DNA of 64,000 nucleotides from Agromyces larvae (GTDB lineage Bacteria > Actinomycetota > Actinomycetes > Actinomycetales > Microbacteriaceae). Each line of letters begins with the position of its first letter. Positions within the stretch are counted from its first letter, which is position 1. A model generated the notes under the pieces. It was given only the letters and a program-made list of their open reading frames with translations. It was not told where the DNA came from and ran no database searches. Location: assembly GCF_022811705.1 (NCBI RefSeq), contig NZ_CP094528.1, positions 1,922,001 to 1,986,000 on the forward strand, written 5' to 3'. Of the stretch, positions 38,274-46,581 are shown in pieces. The position numbers and the translations under genes were made by a program.

Positions 38274-38854
38274 GGATTCTTTGTGATCTCGACGGTGTGG
38301 CCGCCGACTGGATCGGCGGCATCGAAGACGGCCTCGGCTGGCTCCCCGTCGAGGACAGCGAGTGGCTCGACTGGACACAGGGGGACGGCGCGAGCCCCGA
38401 CGCACCGGACGACGCCCGCGCTGGTCTGCGCCGTCGGATCAAGCGCATTCAGGGCACCTTCGGCTTCTACGCCGCACTCCGTCCGATCCCCGGCGCGGTC
38501 GCTGCGATCCACCGCCTCGCCGACGCCGGGCACGACGTCTGGTTCTGCTCCACACCCGACCCGCTGAACGAGTCCTGCGCGAGCGACAAGATCAACTGGG
38601 TCGAGAGCCATTTCGGCGAGGGCTGGGGTGAGCGCGTCATCCTCACCCACGACAAGACGCTCGTGCGCGGTGACGTGCTGATCGACGACAAGCCCCGCGT
38701 GACCGGCGCCGCCGAGCCCGAGTGGACGCACGTCATTTTCGCGCAGCCCTACAACGGCGGCCCGGAGGCTATCGGCCGTTGGCGCGTCCGCGACTGGGAG
38801 CACGCGCTGCGATTCGTCGAGGACTACGCCCGGCTGCTCGTGGGCGCCGCATGA
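38270..38854 (+). CDS. HAD-family 5'(3')-deoxyribonucleotidase
   Basis: A 194-residue protein from GTG 38270. HAD motifs: D6 and D8 in LCDLDGVAADW, FCSTP near residue 92, a lysine region, and IDD at 138-140 in VLIDDKP. The 5'(3')-deoxyribonucleotidase group dephosphorylates dNMPs. Followed directly by a dNMP kinase gene, so the two enzymes may tune the dNTP pool or handle altered nucleotides. Confidence 0.75.
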   Translation: MRILCDLDGVAADWIGGIEDGLGWLPVEDSEWLDWTQGDGASPDAPDDARAGLRRRIKRIQGTFGFYAALRPIPGAVAAIHRLADAGHDVWFCSTPDPLNESCASDKINWVESHFGEGWGERVILTHDKTLVRGDVLIDDKPRVTGAAEPEWTHVIFAQPYNGGPEAIGRWRVRDWEHALRFVEDYARLLVGAA

Positions 38855-39426
38855 CCGGCCGGCTGATCGGGCTCGGCGGCAAGCTGCGCGCCGGGAAAGA
38901 CGCCGTCGCCGATCACCTCGTCGACGCGCACGGCTTCGTCAAGGTCGGCATGTCCGACGCGCTCCACGAGGCGATGCTCGCGCTCGACCCGATCGTCGAG
39001 GTCGCAGATATCGAGATCCGCTACTCCGAGGCGATCACGGCGTTCGGCTACGTCGAGACCAAGGCACGGTTCCCCGAGGCCCGCCGCCTCCTTCAAGCCC
39101 TCGGCACGGAGGTCGGGCGGAACATGCTCGGCGAGAACGTCTGGGTCAACGCGATGGAGCGGAAGGTCAACGCCATCCTCGCCGACGGCAAGAGCGTCGC
39201 CTGCACCGGGCTGCGCTTCCCGAACGAGATCGACAAGGTCAACGAAATGGGTGGCACGACGGTGTGGGTCGAGCGGCCCGGCCTCCTGGAGACCTCTGCC
39301 GCCACCCACGCCTCGGAGAACTCCGTCGGGCCGGACATCTTCGATCACATCCTCGTGAACGACGGCACCCTCGAGGATCTGCGGCACACCGTCACCGGCA
39401 TGTTGGCGGACCCTAGCACAGTCTGA
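38851..39426 (+). CDS. Deoxynucleoside monophosphate kinase
   Basis: A 191-residue protein from ATG 38851. P-loop GKLRAGKD near residues 10-17, FVKVGMSDALHEAM, RRLLQALGTEVGR and VWVNAMERK, then TGLRFPNE, all fitting phage dNMP kinases (T4 gene 1-like/AAA-type). Phosphorylates dNMPs for DNA synthesis. Last gene before the terminator at 39446. Confidence 0.75.
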   Translation: MTGRLIGLGGKLRAGKDAVADHLVDAHGFVKVGMSDALHEAMLALDPIVEVADIEIRYSEAITAFGYVETKARFPEARRLLQALGTEVGRNMLGENVWVNAMERKVNAILADGKSVACTGLRFPNEIDKVNEMGGTTVWVERPGLLETSAATHASENSVGPDIFDHILVNDGTLEDLRHTVTGMLADPSTV

Positions 39427-39445
39427 ATTCCCCCGGACACACGTT

Positions 39446-39473
39446 CGCCCTCCCCTTGGAGCCGTGGGAGGGC
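39446..39473 (+). terminator. Terminator after the nucleotide-metabolism operon
   Basis: A 9-bp stem (39446-39454 with 39465-39473) with a 10-base loop and TTT directly after, plus an outer ACACG/CGTGT pairing. Ends the rightward operon ahead of a leftward gene. Confidence 0.7.
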
Positions 39474-39502
39474 GTTTCGTGTGTACCCCTTTTTGGGGCA
39501 GA

Positions 39503-39724
39503 TTATCTGGCTATCGTGACACTCTCGACGACACCCCCCTCCACCGAGACGGCGCTCTCGAACCGCGGCATCTCCACCAGTCCGAAAGCGCGGCACACGG
39601 CGTTGATGAACACGCCACGGTCGAACTCCAGCGCGAAACCGCGCCCCACGAGGTACACGGAGGCCCCCTGGGGGTCGATTTCAACCGACCTTTGCCCATC
39701 GATTTCACGCACGTTGACAGCCAT
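39503..39724 (-). CDS. Small phage protein, divergent from the DGQHR gene
   Basis: A 73-residue protein; ATG 39724 is preferred for its GGAGAG site, over a longer frame to 39889. VNVREIDGQRSVEIDPQGA and VYLVGRGFALEFD are beta-rich, with a helix GVFINAVCRAFG. The only leftward gene in the right half of the phage. Its position facing the DGQHR gene could make it a local regulator; unproven. A weak operator-like TTATCTGGCTAT covers its 3' end. Confidence 0.55.
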   Translation of the reverse strand: MAVNVREIDGQRSVEIDPQGASVYLVGRGFALEFDRGVFINAVCRAFGLVEMPRFESAVSVEGGVVESVTIAR

Positions 39725-39889
39725 TTCTCTCCAATTCAGTTCGGGGTTAAGCCCATAGTTGCATGGGTTCCGTGCAATCGTTTCCGAGCGGATTCTCTTA
39801 CGCTTCGCAGACGCCTCGGTGTAGAGTTTCAATTGCCAGCAAATGCTCCGCAACCGTAACCGAACCGTAATCAAATCCAAGGGAACCAC

Positions 39890-41257
39890 ATGAATCTGAT
39901 GACCGACGCGACCGAACGGGTCGTCACGGGCTATCGAACCGAGGAGTCACTCTTCGCCACCCGTTACAAGCAGGGTGGCCGAACGGTGTACGCGATTGCG
40001 CTCACTCCCGACCAGATCGTCAACCTCGTCCCCCGCCCCGACCCCGCCGCCGAGAACCCCGGAAACCGGCGCATCACACCTAAACACGCGCAGGACTTCG
40101 CCAACTACTTCATCAAGCAGGAGGAGTGGGTCTCGCCCGGCATCATCCTGCGCGCCCCCAGCGTCTTCTCATTCGAGCCCACGAACTCCGTCGCCGGAGC
40201 AGAGTTCGGCGTGCTCTCCTACCCCAAGCGCGCCCAGGGCGACATCCACATCCTCGACGGCCAGCACCGCATCCTCGGCTTCCACATCGCCATCCAGATC
40301 CTCGACGACGACCTCGACAAGGCCCGCTCGCAGAAGGTGGAAGCCAAGCGCGCCGAAGGCAACGTCCGCGGCCCCCTCACCAAGGAAGCCGAGCGCCGCA
40401 TCCGCGAACTCGAAGCCAAGCGGGAGCGCTTCTACACCGAGCGCGTCACCGTCGAGGTGCAGGTCACCGACGATATGCAGGTGTGGCGCCAGATGTTCTA
40501 CGACATCGCCGAGAACGCGCAGGGCATCACCGCGTCGGTGAAGGCCCGCTTCGACACGCGCAAGGTCGTCAACCGGTCCCTGCCCACCGTCTTCAAGCAC
40601 CCCCTCCTCGAGGGCCGGGTCGACATGGAGGTCGACCGACTCTCCCGGCAGAGCCCCCACGTCCTGTCCGCCCGGCACGTCATGGAAACGGTGCGCACCG
40701 TGAACGTCGGCCTCGAAGGCCGGGTGACCGCGCGCATGGACAAGGAGATGAACGAGACCGACGTGGCCGCCCGCGCGATCGAGTTCTTCGACATCCTCGT
40801 CGCCGCGTTCCCGCAGTACCACAACCTCGTCGTCGGCCAACTGACCGCCGAACGTCTCCGCTCGCTCAGCCTGCTCGGTAGCCCGCTGTTCGTGCGCGTG
40901 CTCGCCGGAGTGTTCTACGAACTCCGCGCCAAGCACGCCTTCTCGAACGAGATGATCCAGGACTACTTCGCCGCCCTGTCCAAGCACGTCGCGCTGCCCA
41001 TCCACGAGAACACCATCTGGATGGAGCACGCCCCCGAAGGCACGTTCGTGGTCGGCGCGCTCAGCCCCAACGGCCGCCGGCAGGACTCGCGCGCCCTCAT
41101 GCAGGCGATCGTCGACTGGGCGGTCATCCGCGCCCCGTTCGTCTACGAAGACCCCAAGCCCGCCCCGGTTCCGGTCATCGACACCAACCCGGAAGGGCTC
41201 TCGGACACCGAACTCGCCGCGTTCGACGCACTCGAACGAGCGATCCCCGAGAAGTAA
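39890..41257 (+). CDS. DGQHR-domain protein, DndB-like
   Basis: A 455-residue protein from ATG 39890. The signature HILDGQHRILG has DGQHR at 123-127; a central coiled-coil stretch (KEAERRIRELEAKRERF) and MFYDIAENAQGITASVKARFD follow. DGQHR proteins include DndB, the regulator of DNA phosphorothioation, and ParB-like relatives. No dndCDE genes are nearby, so this stands alone immediately before the terminase operon. It may regulate, bind modified DNA or interfere with host defence. Confidence 0.65.
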   Translation: MNLMTDATERVVTGYRTEESLFATRYKQGGRTVYAIALTPDQIVNLVPRPDPAAENPGNRRITPKHAQDFANYFIKQEEWVSPGIILRAPSVFSFEPTNSVAGAEFGVLSYPKRAQGDIHILDGQHRILGFHIAIQILDDDLDKARSQKVEAKRAEGNVRGPLTKEAERRIRELEAKRERFYTERVTVEVQVTDDMQVWRQMFYDIAENAQGITASVKARFDTRKVVNRSLPTVFKHPLLEGRVDMEVDRLSRQSPHVLSARHVMETVRTVNVGLEGRVTARMDKEMNETDVAARAIEFFDILVAAFPQYHNLVVGQLTAERLRSLSLLGSPLFVRVLAGVFYELRAKHAFSNEMIQDYFAALSKHVALPIHENTIWMEHAPEGTFVVGALSPNGRRQDSRALMQAIVDWAVIRAPFVYEDPKPAPVPVIDTNPEGLSDTELAAFDALERAIPEK

Positions 41258-41263
41258 GCCACC

Positions 41264-41305
41264 GGCGAACGGGCCGCACGCAACGACGCGGGCGGCCCGT
41301 TCGCC
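41264..41305 (+). terminator. Hairpin between DGQHR gene and terminase operon
   Basis: A perfect 14-bp stem (41264-41277 and 41292-41305) with a 14-base loop and no T-run. It separates the DGQHR transcript from the late promoter at 41316. Confidence 0.55.
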
Positions 41306-41315
41306 GCGTCCGCGC

Positions 41316-41321
41316 TACGCT
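41316..41321 (+). promoter_or_regulatory. Late promoter -10 TACGCT, near-leaderless start
   Basis: TACGCT ends 8 bases before ATG 41330. The same 8-base distance is found before the portal, protease and adaptor genes. No -35 is recognisable. Confidence 0.6.
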
Positions 41322-41329
41322 CCGGCGGC

Positions 41330-41848
41330 ATGTCGACCGTCACCGATCTCCAACGCCAGAGCGTGATCAGCGAGATCGACCGCCAGATCCTGCAACTGCA
41401 GGTCTCCGGCGTCACCCCCGAGGAGATGTCACGCCGCCTGCGCGGCACCGTCTCCCCCGCACGCATCATCCTGCGACTCCACGAGCTCGCCAACTCCGGC
41501 GACTACCTCACCGCGCTGCAGCAAAAGCGACTCGACATCCTGTTCATCCGCGAGATGCTCGGCGAGCTGCGCTCGCGCTACCTCGACGTCGACCACGCGA
41601 AGGTCATCCTCTCGCTCATCAAAGAGGTGATGGCGCAAGAGGACAAGATGCTCGCCACCACCGAGCACGACCTGAACACCTACAACGAGGCCATCGGCCA
41701 GCAGCTCGGCCGCGTCGTGGACAGTTCCCTCGCCTACATGAAGGGCGCGCTGCGCGAGAAGGTCGACCCCGAACTGTGGGACAGCCTCATCGTCGAAGCG
41801 ATGCAGCACGCCCAGGCCGAGATCCTCCGCCACCAGATCGAGGCGTGA
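41330..41848 (+). CDS. Terminase small subunit (probable)
   Basis: A 172-residue helical protein from ATG 41330 without an RBS, 8 bases behind a -10 hexamer. An HTH-like start (LQVSGVTPEEMSRRLRGTVS) and long helices match small terminases, which recognise pac/cos DNA. It overlaps the large subunit (TGATG). Confidence 0.6.
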   Translation: MSTVTDLQRQSVISEIDRQILQLQVSGVTPEEMSRRLRGTVSPARIILRLHELANSGDYLTALQQKRLDILFIREMLGELRSRYLDVDHAKVILSLIKEVMAQEDKMLATTEHDLNTYNEAIGQQLGRVVDSSLAYMKGALREKVDPELWDSLIVEAMQHAQAEILRHQIEA

Positions 41849-43536
41849 TGCTCGACAACACGGTCTTCGACGCGGCGATCGCCGAGATCCAGCAGCGATC
41901 TCGGAAAGCGCTTTACCAGCGCGACTTCGCCGCGTGGCTCTCCGACGTGCTCGGCGAGCGGATGTACGAGAAGATGGCCGAGATCTCCGACGAGGTGCTC
42001 TTCGGAAAGCACCCGCGCACCCTCGTCAAGTCCGCGAACGGCACGGGCAAGACACACAGCGCCGCGCGCTGGGCGCTGTGGTGGATCACCGCGTTCCCCA
42101 AGGAAGAGTCGCTCGCGATCATCACCGCGCCGACGCTGACACAGGTGCGCCTCGGCGTTTACGCCTACCTCAAGGAGACCTACGGGTACGTCAAGCTCAA
42201 GGCGCAGGCCGACGGCGTGCCGATGCCGTGGCCGGGCTGGATCACCGAGCAGGACGAGTGGCGCTACGCCACCCCCGGTGGTAACGCCACCCTCGCAGTC
42301 GCGCGCGTCCCCGGCGCGAGCGACGCGGTCTCGACGTTCCAGGGCTTGCGCAAGACCGGTGGCCGCAACTTCATCGTCCTCGACGAGGCCGGCGGTGTGA
42401 AGGAACCCATCTACACGGCGATCGACGCGCTCATGACCTCTGGCGACGCCCGTATGGGCGGCATCGGCAACCCCGACAACCGCGGCACCCCGTTCTACGA
42501 CCGCTTCACCGACGAGCGCTACCGACGCGAGTACCAACTCCACACCATCACCGCCTACGACATCCCCACCCTCACCGGCGAGATCGTCTACCCCGGCGAG
42601 CCCGAGAAGGAGCGCCTGCTCCTCAAGGGCCTCACCTCGGCCCGCTGGGTGTACGAGCGCGAGCGCATGTGGAAGACCGGCGGCGAGATCGTCTACGACG
42701 AGCAGGCCGACGCCGAACGCAACCTCACCGGCAAGCCCGACGCGCGCTTCAAGGCGAAGGTGCTCGGCGAGTTCCCCAACGGCGACGACCGCGCGTTCTT
42801 CGCCGAAAGCGACGTCCAGAACGCTCGCGAGGCCGAGATCGACGCCCCGGGCGCCCCGATCCTGCTCGGCGTCGACCTCGCGGCGAAGGGCAACGACGAA
42901 TCGGTCGTGATGGTCAACCAGGGGGGCCGCTGCCGAGTGTTCGACCGCACCATCTTCTACGACGACGGCGGGGAACAGCGCGAGACCACCGGCACGTGGT
43001 CGAAGGAAGACGAGGTCACGAGCGCACGCCGCGTCCACGCGATCGCCCAGCACACCGGCGCGACAGAAGTCCGGGTCGACGCGGGCGGCCTCGGCTCGGG
43101 CGTCGCCTCCATGCTCATGCGCCTCGCCGAGTTCGACGACAAGCGCTACGTCGTCATTCGCATCGACGGCGGCCGCGCCTCGGCCGACCGCTCGCGCTGG
43201 TTCAACGCGCGCGCCGAGAACCACGACTACCTCCGCACCCAGCTTCGCGCCGGCGCGGTCGACATCGACTACGCCGACACGGCATTGCGCGACCAACTCC
43301 TCATGGTCACCTTCGAACTCGACGACCGAGGCGCGGTGAAGATCACGCCCAAGAAGGATATGCGCACCGAGATGCACGGCTCCCCCGACCGCCTCGACGC
43401 CCTCATCTACGCCGTGCTCGACTCCGCCCCGCTCACCGGCAACCCGCTCGGCCACCTGCAGAAGGGCGACATCGTGCAGGCGTCCCCCTGGGAGATGCTG
43501 GCGATGAGCCGACTCGATCCGACGTACCCGCTGTGA
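41848..43536 (+). CDS. Terminase large subunit
   Basis: A 562-residue protein from ATG 41848. Walker A SANGTGKT at 62-69, Walker B FIVLDEAGG near 175-182, and a nuclease domain with GVDLAAKGNDES (about residue 335), VDAGGLGSG and SPDRLDALIYAV. It pumps and cuts DNA into the prohead. Followed by 93 bases without a gene that hold the portal promoter. Confidence 0.92.
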   Translation: MLDNTVFDAAIAEIQQRSRKALYQRDFAAWLSDVLGERMYEKMAEISDEVLFGKHPRTLVKSANGTGKTHSAARWALWWITAFPKEESLAIITAPTLTQVRLGVYAYLKETYGYVKLKAQADGVPMPWPGWITEQDEWRYATPGGNATLAVARVPGASDAVSTFQGLRKTGGRNFIVLDEAGGVKEPIYTAIDALMTSGDARMGGIGNPDNRGTPFYDRFTDERYRREYQLHTITAYDIPTLTGEIVYPGEPEKERLLLKGLTSARWVYERERMWKTGGEIVYDEQADAERNLTGKPDARFKAKVLGEFPNGDDRAFFAESDVQNAREAEIDAPGAPILLGVDLAAKGNDESVVMVNQGGRCRVFDRTIFYDDGGEQRETTGTWSKEDEVTSARRVHAIAQHTGATEVRVDAGGLGSGVASMLMRLAEFDDKRYVVIRIDGGRASADRSRWFNARAENHDYLRTQLRAGAVDIDYADTALRDQLLMVTFELDDRGAVKITPKKDMRTEMHGSPDRLDALIYAVLDSAPLTGNPLGHLQKGDIVQASPWEMLAMSRLDPTYPL

Positions 43537-43615
43537 ATTGGCGCGCGACCTCCACCGTTTAGCACCCCATTTCGAGCCCATTCGGCACCGGTTCCCACCC
43601 ATTTCGCGTCCGATG

Positions 43616-43621
43616 TACGCT
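43616..43621 (+). promoter_or_regulatory. Late promoter -10 TACGCT before portal
   Basis: TACGCT preceded by TG and followed by CCGC; GTG 43630 starts exactly 8 bases later. Near-leaderless transcript expected. Confidence 0.6.
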
Positions 43622-43629
43622 CCGCCCGC

Positions 43630-45105
43630 GTGAGCACAGAACTCGAACACCTCGCCGAGACCCTCATGGGCGCCCTCGAAGCGCAGGACAGCGGCCACTC
43701 CAAGGAGTTCCTGCGCGAGTCGTTCGACCGGGTCATGGATCTCATCAAGCGCGAGGACATCGGCTGGCTCAAGTTCCGCGGCACGGGACATCACGACGAC
43801 CCCCTCGGCCTCTCCCTCGAAGACCTCAAGAAGTGGTCGGGCCAGATCCGCGAATCCGTCGTCGGCGCACCGTGGATCGGGCGCGGCCTTCGCCTTCGCC
43901 ACTCGAACATCTGGCGCGGCGGCATCCAGTACAAGGGCGTCCCCAAGGGCGGCTCGCAAGGCGTCCGCGACATCCAGAAACTCATCGACGACCCGCGCAA
44001 CCAGCGCGCCTTCTTTGGCAAGACCGCGCGCCGCAGGCGCGAGGGCAGCCTCTACCACGACGGCGTCGCGTTCTGGATCGGCAACGAGCGGCGCAAGATC
44101 CTCGAGCCCATCCCGCTCGAGCAGATCACCGGCCAGATCGAAGACCCCGACGGGCTCGGCGAAATCTGGGCCTACCGACGCGAATGGACGAAGCGCAATC
44201 TCGAAACCGGGAAGACCGACCAGATGATCCGGTGGTACTTCACCGATCAGTACGTCGAGCACCGCGTGAAGAGCATCAAGGTCGTCGGCGGCAAGAGCGA
44301 GATCGTCGACCAGGCGCACGTCATCTTCGACCAGCACGCCAACAGCATGGTCGGCATGATGTACGGCTCGCCCGATGCGCTGGCCGCGTACATCTGGAAC
44401 GGCATTGCGCGCGACGCATTCATGGACGGCCGCACCATGACGCAGGCGATGGCGACCTTCGCGTTCAAGGCGTCCGTCGGCACGCCGCGCGCCGGCGAGA
44501 ACGCCAGCATGAAGTACGCCGACGCCACCACCCCCGGCTCGACCGCCGTCCTCGGCGCGACCCAAGACCTCGTCCCGCTCGCCAGCGCCGGCAAGGGCTA
44601 CGACTTCACCTCGCTCCGCGCGCTCACCGCGATCGTCGCGGCCGCGCTCGACGTGTCCAACGCCGCCCTCACCGCCGACTCCACCGACGCCAGCTTCCGC
44701 TCCGCAGCCTCCCTCGACCTGCCGACCCGCCTACTGATGGAGGTGCGCCGCGACGAGCACATCGACTTCGACGAGCGCGTGCTGCGCTGGATGGGCGCGA
44801 AGGACGCCGTCGCCTACTTCATCCCCTTCACCGACGACTCGGACGTCTACCGCAAGGTGCAGGCCGCCGTCCTCAAGTGGAACACCGGCCTGTACAGCGA
44901 AGACGACATGAAGGCGGAACTCGAAGCCATCCTCGGCAACCCGCTCGCAGGCGACGTGCCGGACGGGGTGCTCCTGCCGAACAACACGAAGACCCTCGCC
45001 GCCACCAAGCCCGCCACCGCCTCCACCGCCTCCACCGCCGCCCCCGACCAGGGGCGCTCGAACGGCACCGGCGGGCAGGACTCCTCCGGCTCGGACATTC
45101 GATGA
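43630..45105 (+). CDS. Portal protein
   Basis: A 491-residue protein from GTG 43630. Between terminase and protease, as usual for portals. Typical wording: GAPWIGRGLRLRHSNIW, DVSNAALTADSTDASFRSAA and a Ser/Thr/Ala-rich tail. The dodecameric ring forms the DNA entry point of the head. Called by size, position and portal-like core. Confidence 0.8.
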   Translation: MSTELEHLAETLMGALEAQDSGHSKEFLRESFDRVMDLIKREDIGWLKFRGTGHHDDPLGLSLEDLKKWSGQIRESVVGAPWIGRGLRLRHSNIWRGGIQYKGVPKGGSQGVRDIQKLIDDPRNQRAFFGKTARRRREGSLYHDGVAFWIGNERRKILEPIPLEQITGQIEDPDGLGEIWAYRREWTKRNLETGKTDQMIRWYFTDQYVEHRVKSIKVVGGKSEIVDQAHVIFDQHANSMVGMMYGSPDALAAYIWNGIARDAFMDGRTMTQAMATFAFKASVGTPRAGENASMKYADATTPGSTAVLGATQDLVPLASAGKGYDFTSLRALTAIVAAALDVSNAALTADSTDASFRSAASLDLPTRLLMEVRRDEHIDFDERVLRWMGAKDAVAYFIPFTDDSDVYRKVQAAVLKWNTGLYSEDDMKAELEAILGNPLAGDVPDGVLLPNNTKTLAATKPATASTASTAAPDQGRSNGTGGQDSSGSDIR

Positions 45106-45120
45106 TGCACGAGTTGTGCA

Positions 45121-45144
45121 ATAGCTAGATGTCCGATGTACGCT
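45121..45144 (+). promoter_or_regulatory. Operator ATAGCTAGATG and late -10 before protease
   Basis: ATAGCTAGATG (45121-45131) and TACGCT (45139-45144). Start codon GTG 45153 lies 8 bases after. TTGTGC just upstream (45114-45119) may act as a -35 with a 19-base spacer. Confidence 0.6.
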
Positions 45145-45152
45145 CCGCGCAC

Positions 45153-46106
45153 GTGACGAAGACCCGCAACGCGCACCTCAGCGAGACCGCCACGCTGCGC
45201 CGCAACGGTGCCGTGTGGGAAGCGGTGCTCATCACGCCCGGCAAAGGCTCATCCGGCGAGTACACCGAGGAGATCCTCGAAGCCGCCGCCGAGATGAAAG
45301 CGTTCCCCGCCGGCACGAAGGATTGGTTCAAGCACAAGGAGTGGCGCGGCGAACAGCGCGACCCCCGCGACCAGTGGGGCTTCCTTCTCGAAGACGCCCG
45401 CTATGAGGAAGGTGTCGGCCTCGTCGCGCCTATCAAGATCCTGAGCCACTGGGTCGACGTCGTCGAATCCCTCGCCGAAGAGGGGCAGGCGGAACTCTCG
45501 ATCTACGCCGCCGCCGCCATCAACGAAGACACCGATGAGATCGTCGCCATCCTCCCCGCGACGTCCAACTCGATCGACCTTGTCGACCACCCAGGTCGAC
45601 CAGGCTCCCGGCTCGCTCAGAAGATCGAGCGCGCCCGCGAGTCCTACACACCTGCCGCCGCCTCGGCGGAGGAGAAGAAGAAGGAGACACACATGGATGA
45701 GAAGGAGCGCAAGGCGCTGGCGGCGGAGCTCGCCGCAGCCCTCGCAGAGTCCCTCAAGCCGTTCGTCGACTTCGTGACCAACGCGAAGACCGCCGAGGAG
45801 AAGGCGGCTCAGGCCGAGGTGGAAGCCTCTGTCGTCGAGTCGGCCGTCACCAAGGCGCTCGACTCCTACGAGGAGCAGGCCCGCGCGATCCGCGAAGCCA
45901 AGCTGTTCCCCTCGCAGGAGGCCGACCTCCTCGCCGAGGCCCGCAAGGGCAACGACGTGACGGAGGCGCTCGCGAAGGCCGTGAAGGTCGTCGAAGAGGC
46001 CAAGGCGCAGCAGGGCGACGAGCCCGGCAGTACCTTCACCATCGAGCGCAACGACAGCGGCTCGAGCAAGAAGAAGAGCTTCTACCTGACCGGAACGGGG
46101 GCCTGA
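45153..46106 (+). CDS. Prohead protease / scaffold fusion
   Basis: A 317-residue protein from GTG 45153; a start at ATG 45129 would lie inside the promoter. The N-terminal half (about 1-170) has the layout of a phage head protease (SIYAAAAINEDTD, ATSNSIDLVDHPG). The C-terminal half is Glu/Lys/Ala-rich coiled coil typical of scaffolds. An internal ATG at 45693 has AAGGAG at the right distance and could give a separate scaffold protein, as in lambda C/Nu3. Confidence 0.7.
   Translation: MTKTRNAHLSETATLRRNGAVWEAVLITPGKGSSGEYTEEILEAAAEMKAFPAGTKDWFKHKEWRGEQRDPRDQWGFLLEDARYEEGVGLVAPIKILSHWVDVVESLAEEGQAELSIYAAAAINEDTDEIVAILPATSNSIDLVDHPGRPGSRLAQKIERARESYTPAAASAEEKKKETHMDEKERKALAAELAAALAESLKPFVDFVTNAKTAEEKAAQAEVEASVVESAVTKALDSYEEQARAIREAKLFPSQEADLLAEARKGNDVTEALAKAVKVVEEAKAQQGDEPGSTFTIERNDSGSSKKKSFYLTGTGA
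45693..46106 (+). CDS. Nested scaffold protein from internal start
   Basis: Same frame as the protease. ATG 45693 lies 6 bases after GGAG of AAGGAG (45681-45686). The 137-residue product starts MDEKERKALAAELAAALAE and is coiled-coil. Separate scaffold made from an internal start is known in other phages; here it is inferred. Confidence 0.5.
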   Translation: MDEKERKALAAELAAALAESLKPFVDFVTNAKTAEEKAAQAEVEASVVESAVTKALDSYEEQARAIREAKLFPSQEADLLAEARKGNDVTEALAKAVKVVEEAKAQQGDEPGSTFTIERNDSGSSKKKSFYLTGTGA

Positions 46107-46107
46107 C

Positions 46108-46581
46108 GTGGCACACATCGCAACGCAGGAAGTCTTCGCCCACACCGACGCGCTCGTCGAGACCTGGGGCATCGGCGCAGCCACGCGCCAGAACACCCTC
46201 GTCAAGCAGGCCGGCTCGAACCGGTTCGGCGTCACCCTCACCGACACCATCGGCGTGGCCCGCCCCGATCTCGACAAGACCCTCTACGGCGACGTCAAGA
46301 TCACCGGCGTCACCCAGCCCGGCGTCGGCAACGACAAGGCCACCGCCGTCGGCACCTACGCCACCGGCGTCGCCACCGATGGCACGTGGGAGTTCGAGAG
46401 CATCGTGTCCACCGGCACGACTCCCGCGCCGACCACGACCGCACAGGGCGCCGTCGTCTACGCCACCGGCGCAGGCGCGCTCACCCTCGAAGCCGCGAGC
46501 AACACGCGCGTCGGCGTCGTCAACTACCCGGCCACCTACGCCAAGGTCGCCGGAACTCTCCCCGTGAAGGTGGGTGCCTAA
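46108..46581 (+). CDS. Head decoration / capsid-stabilising protein (probable)
   Basis: A 157-residue protein from GTG 46108 between scaffold and major capsid. Beta-rich with Gly/Thr repeats (GVTLTDTIGVARPD, VYATGAGALTLEAASNTRVG), like DUF2190-type cement proteins. Its stop overlaps the capsid start. Confidence 0.6.
   Translation: MAHIATQEVFAHTDALVETWGIGAATRQNTLVKQAGSNRFGVTLTDTIGVARPDLDKTLYGDVKITGVTQPGVGNDKATAVGTYATGVATDGTWEFESIVSTGTTPAPTTTAQGAVVYATGAGALTLEAASNTRVGVVNYPATYAKVAGTLPVKVGA

Noticed and set aside
39725..39889. Upstream extension of the leftward gene at 39503
   Set aside because: The GTG or ATG further up lacks an RBS and reads basic nonsense; ATG 39724 has GGAGAG.
41734..44565. 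Long leftward reading frame opposite the terminase and portal genes
   Set aside because: High GC keeps this frame open. The plus strand carries real terminase motifs; the minus product has no motif.
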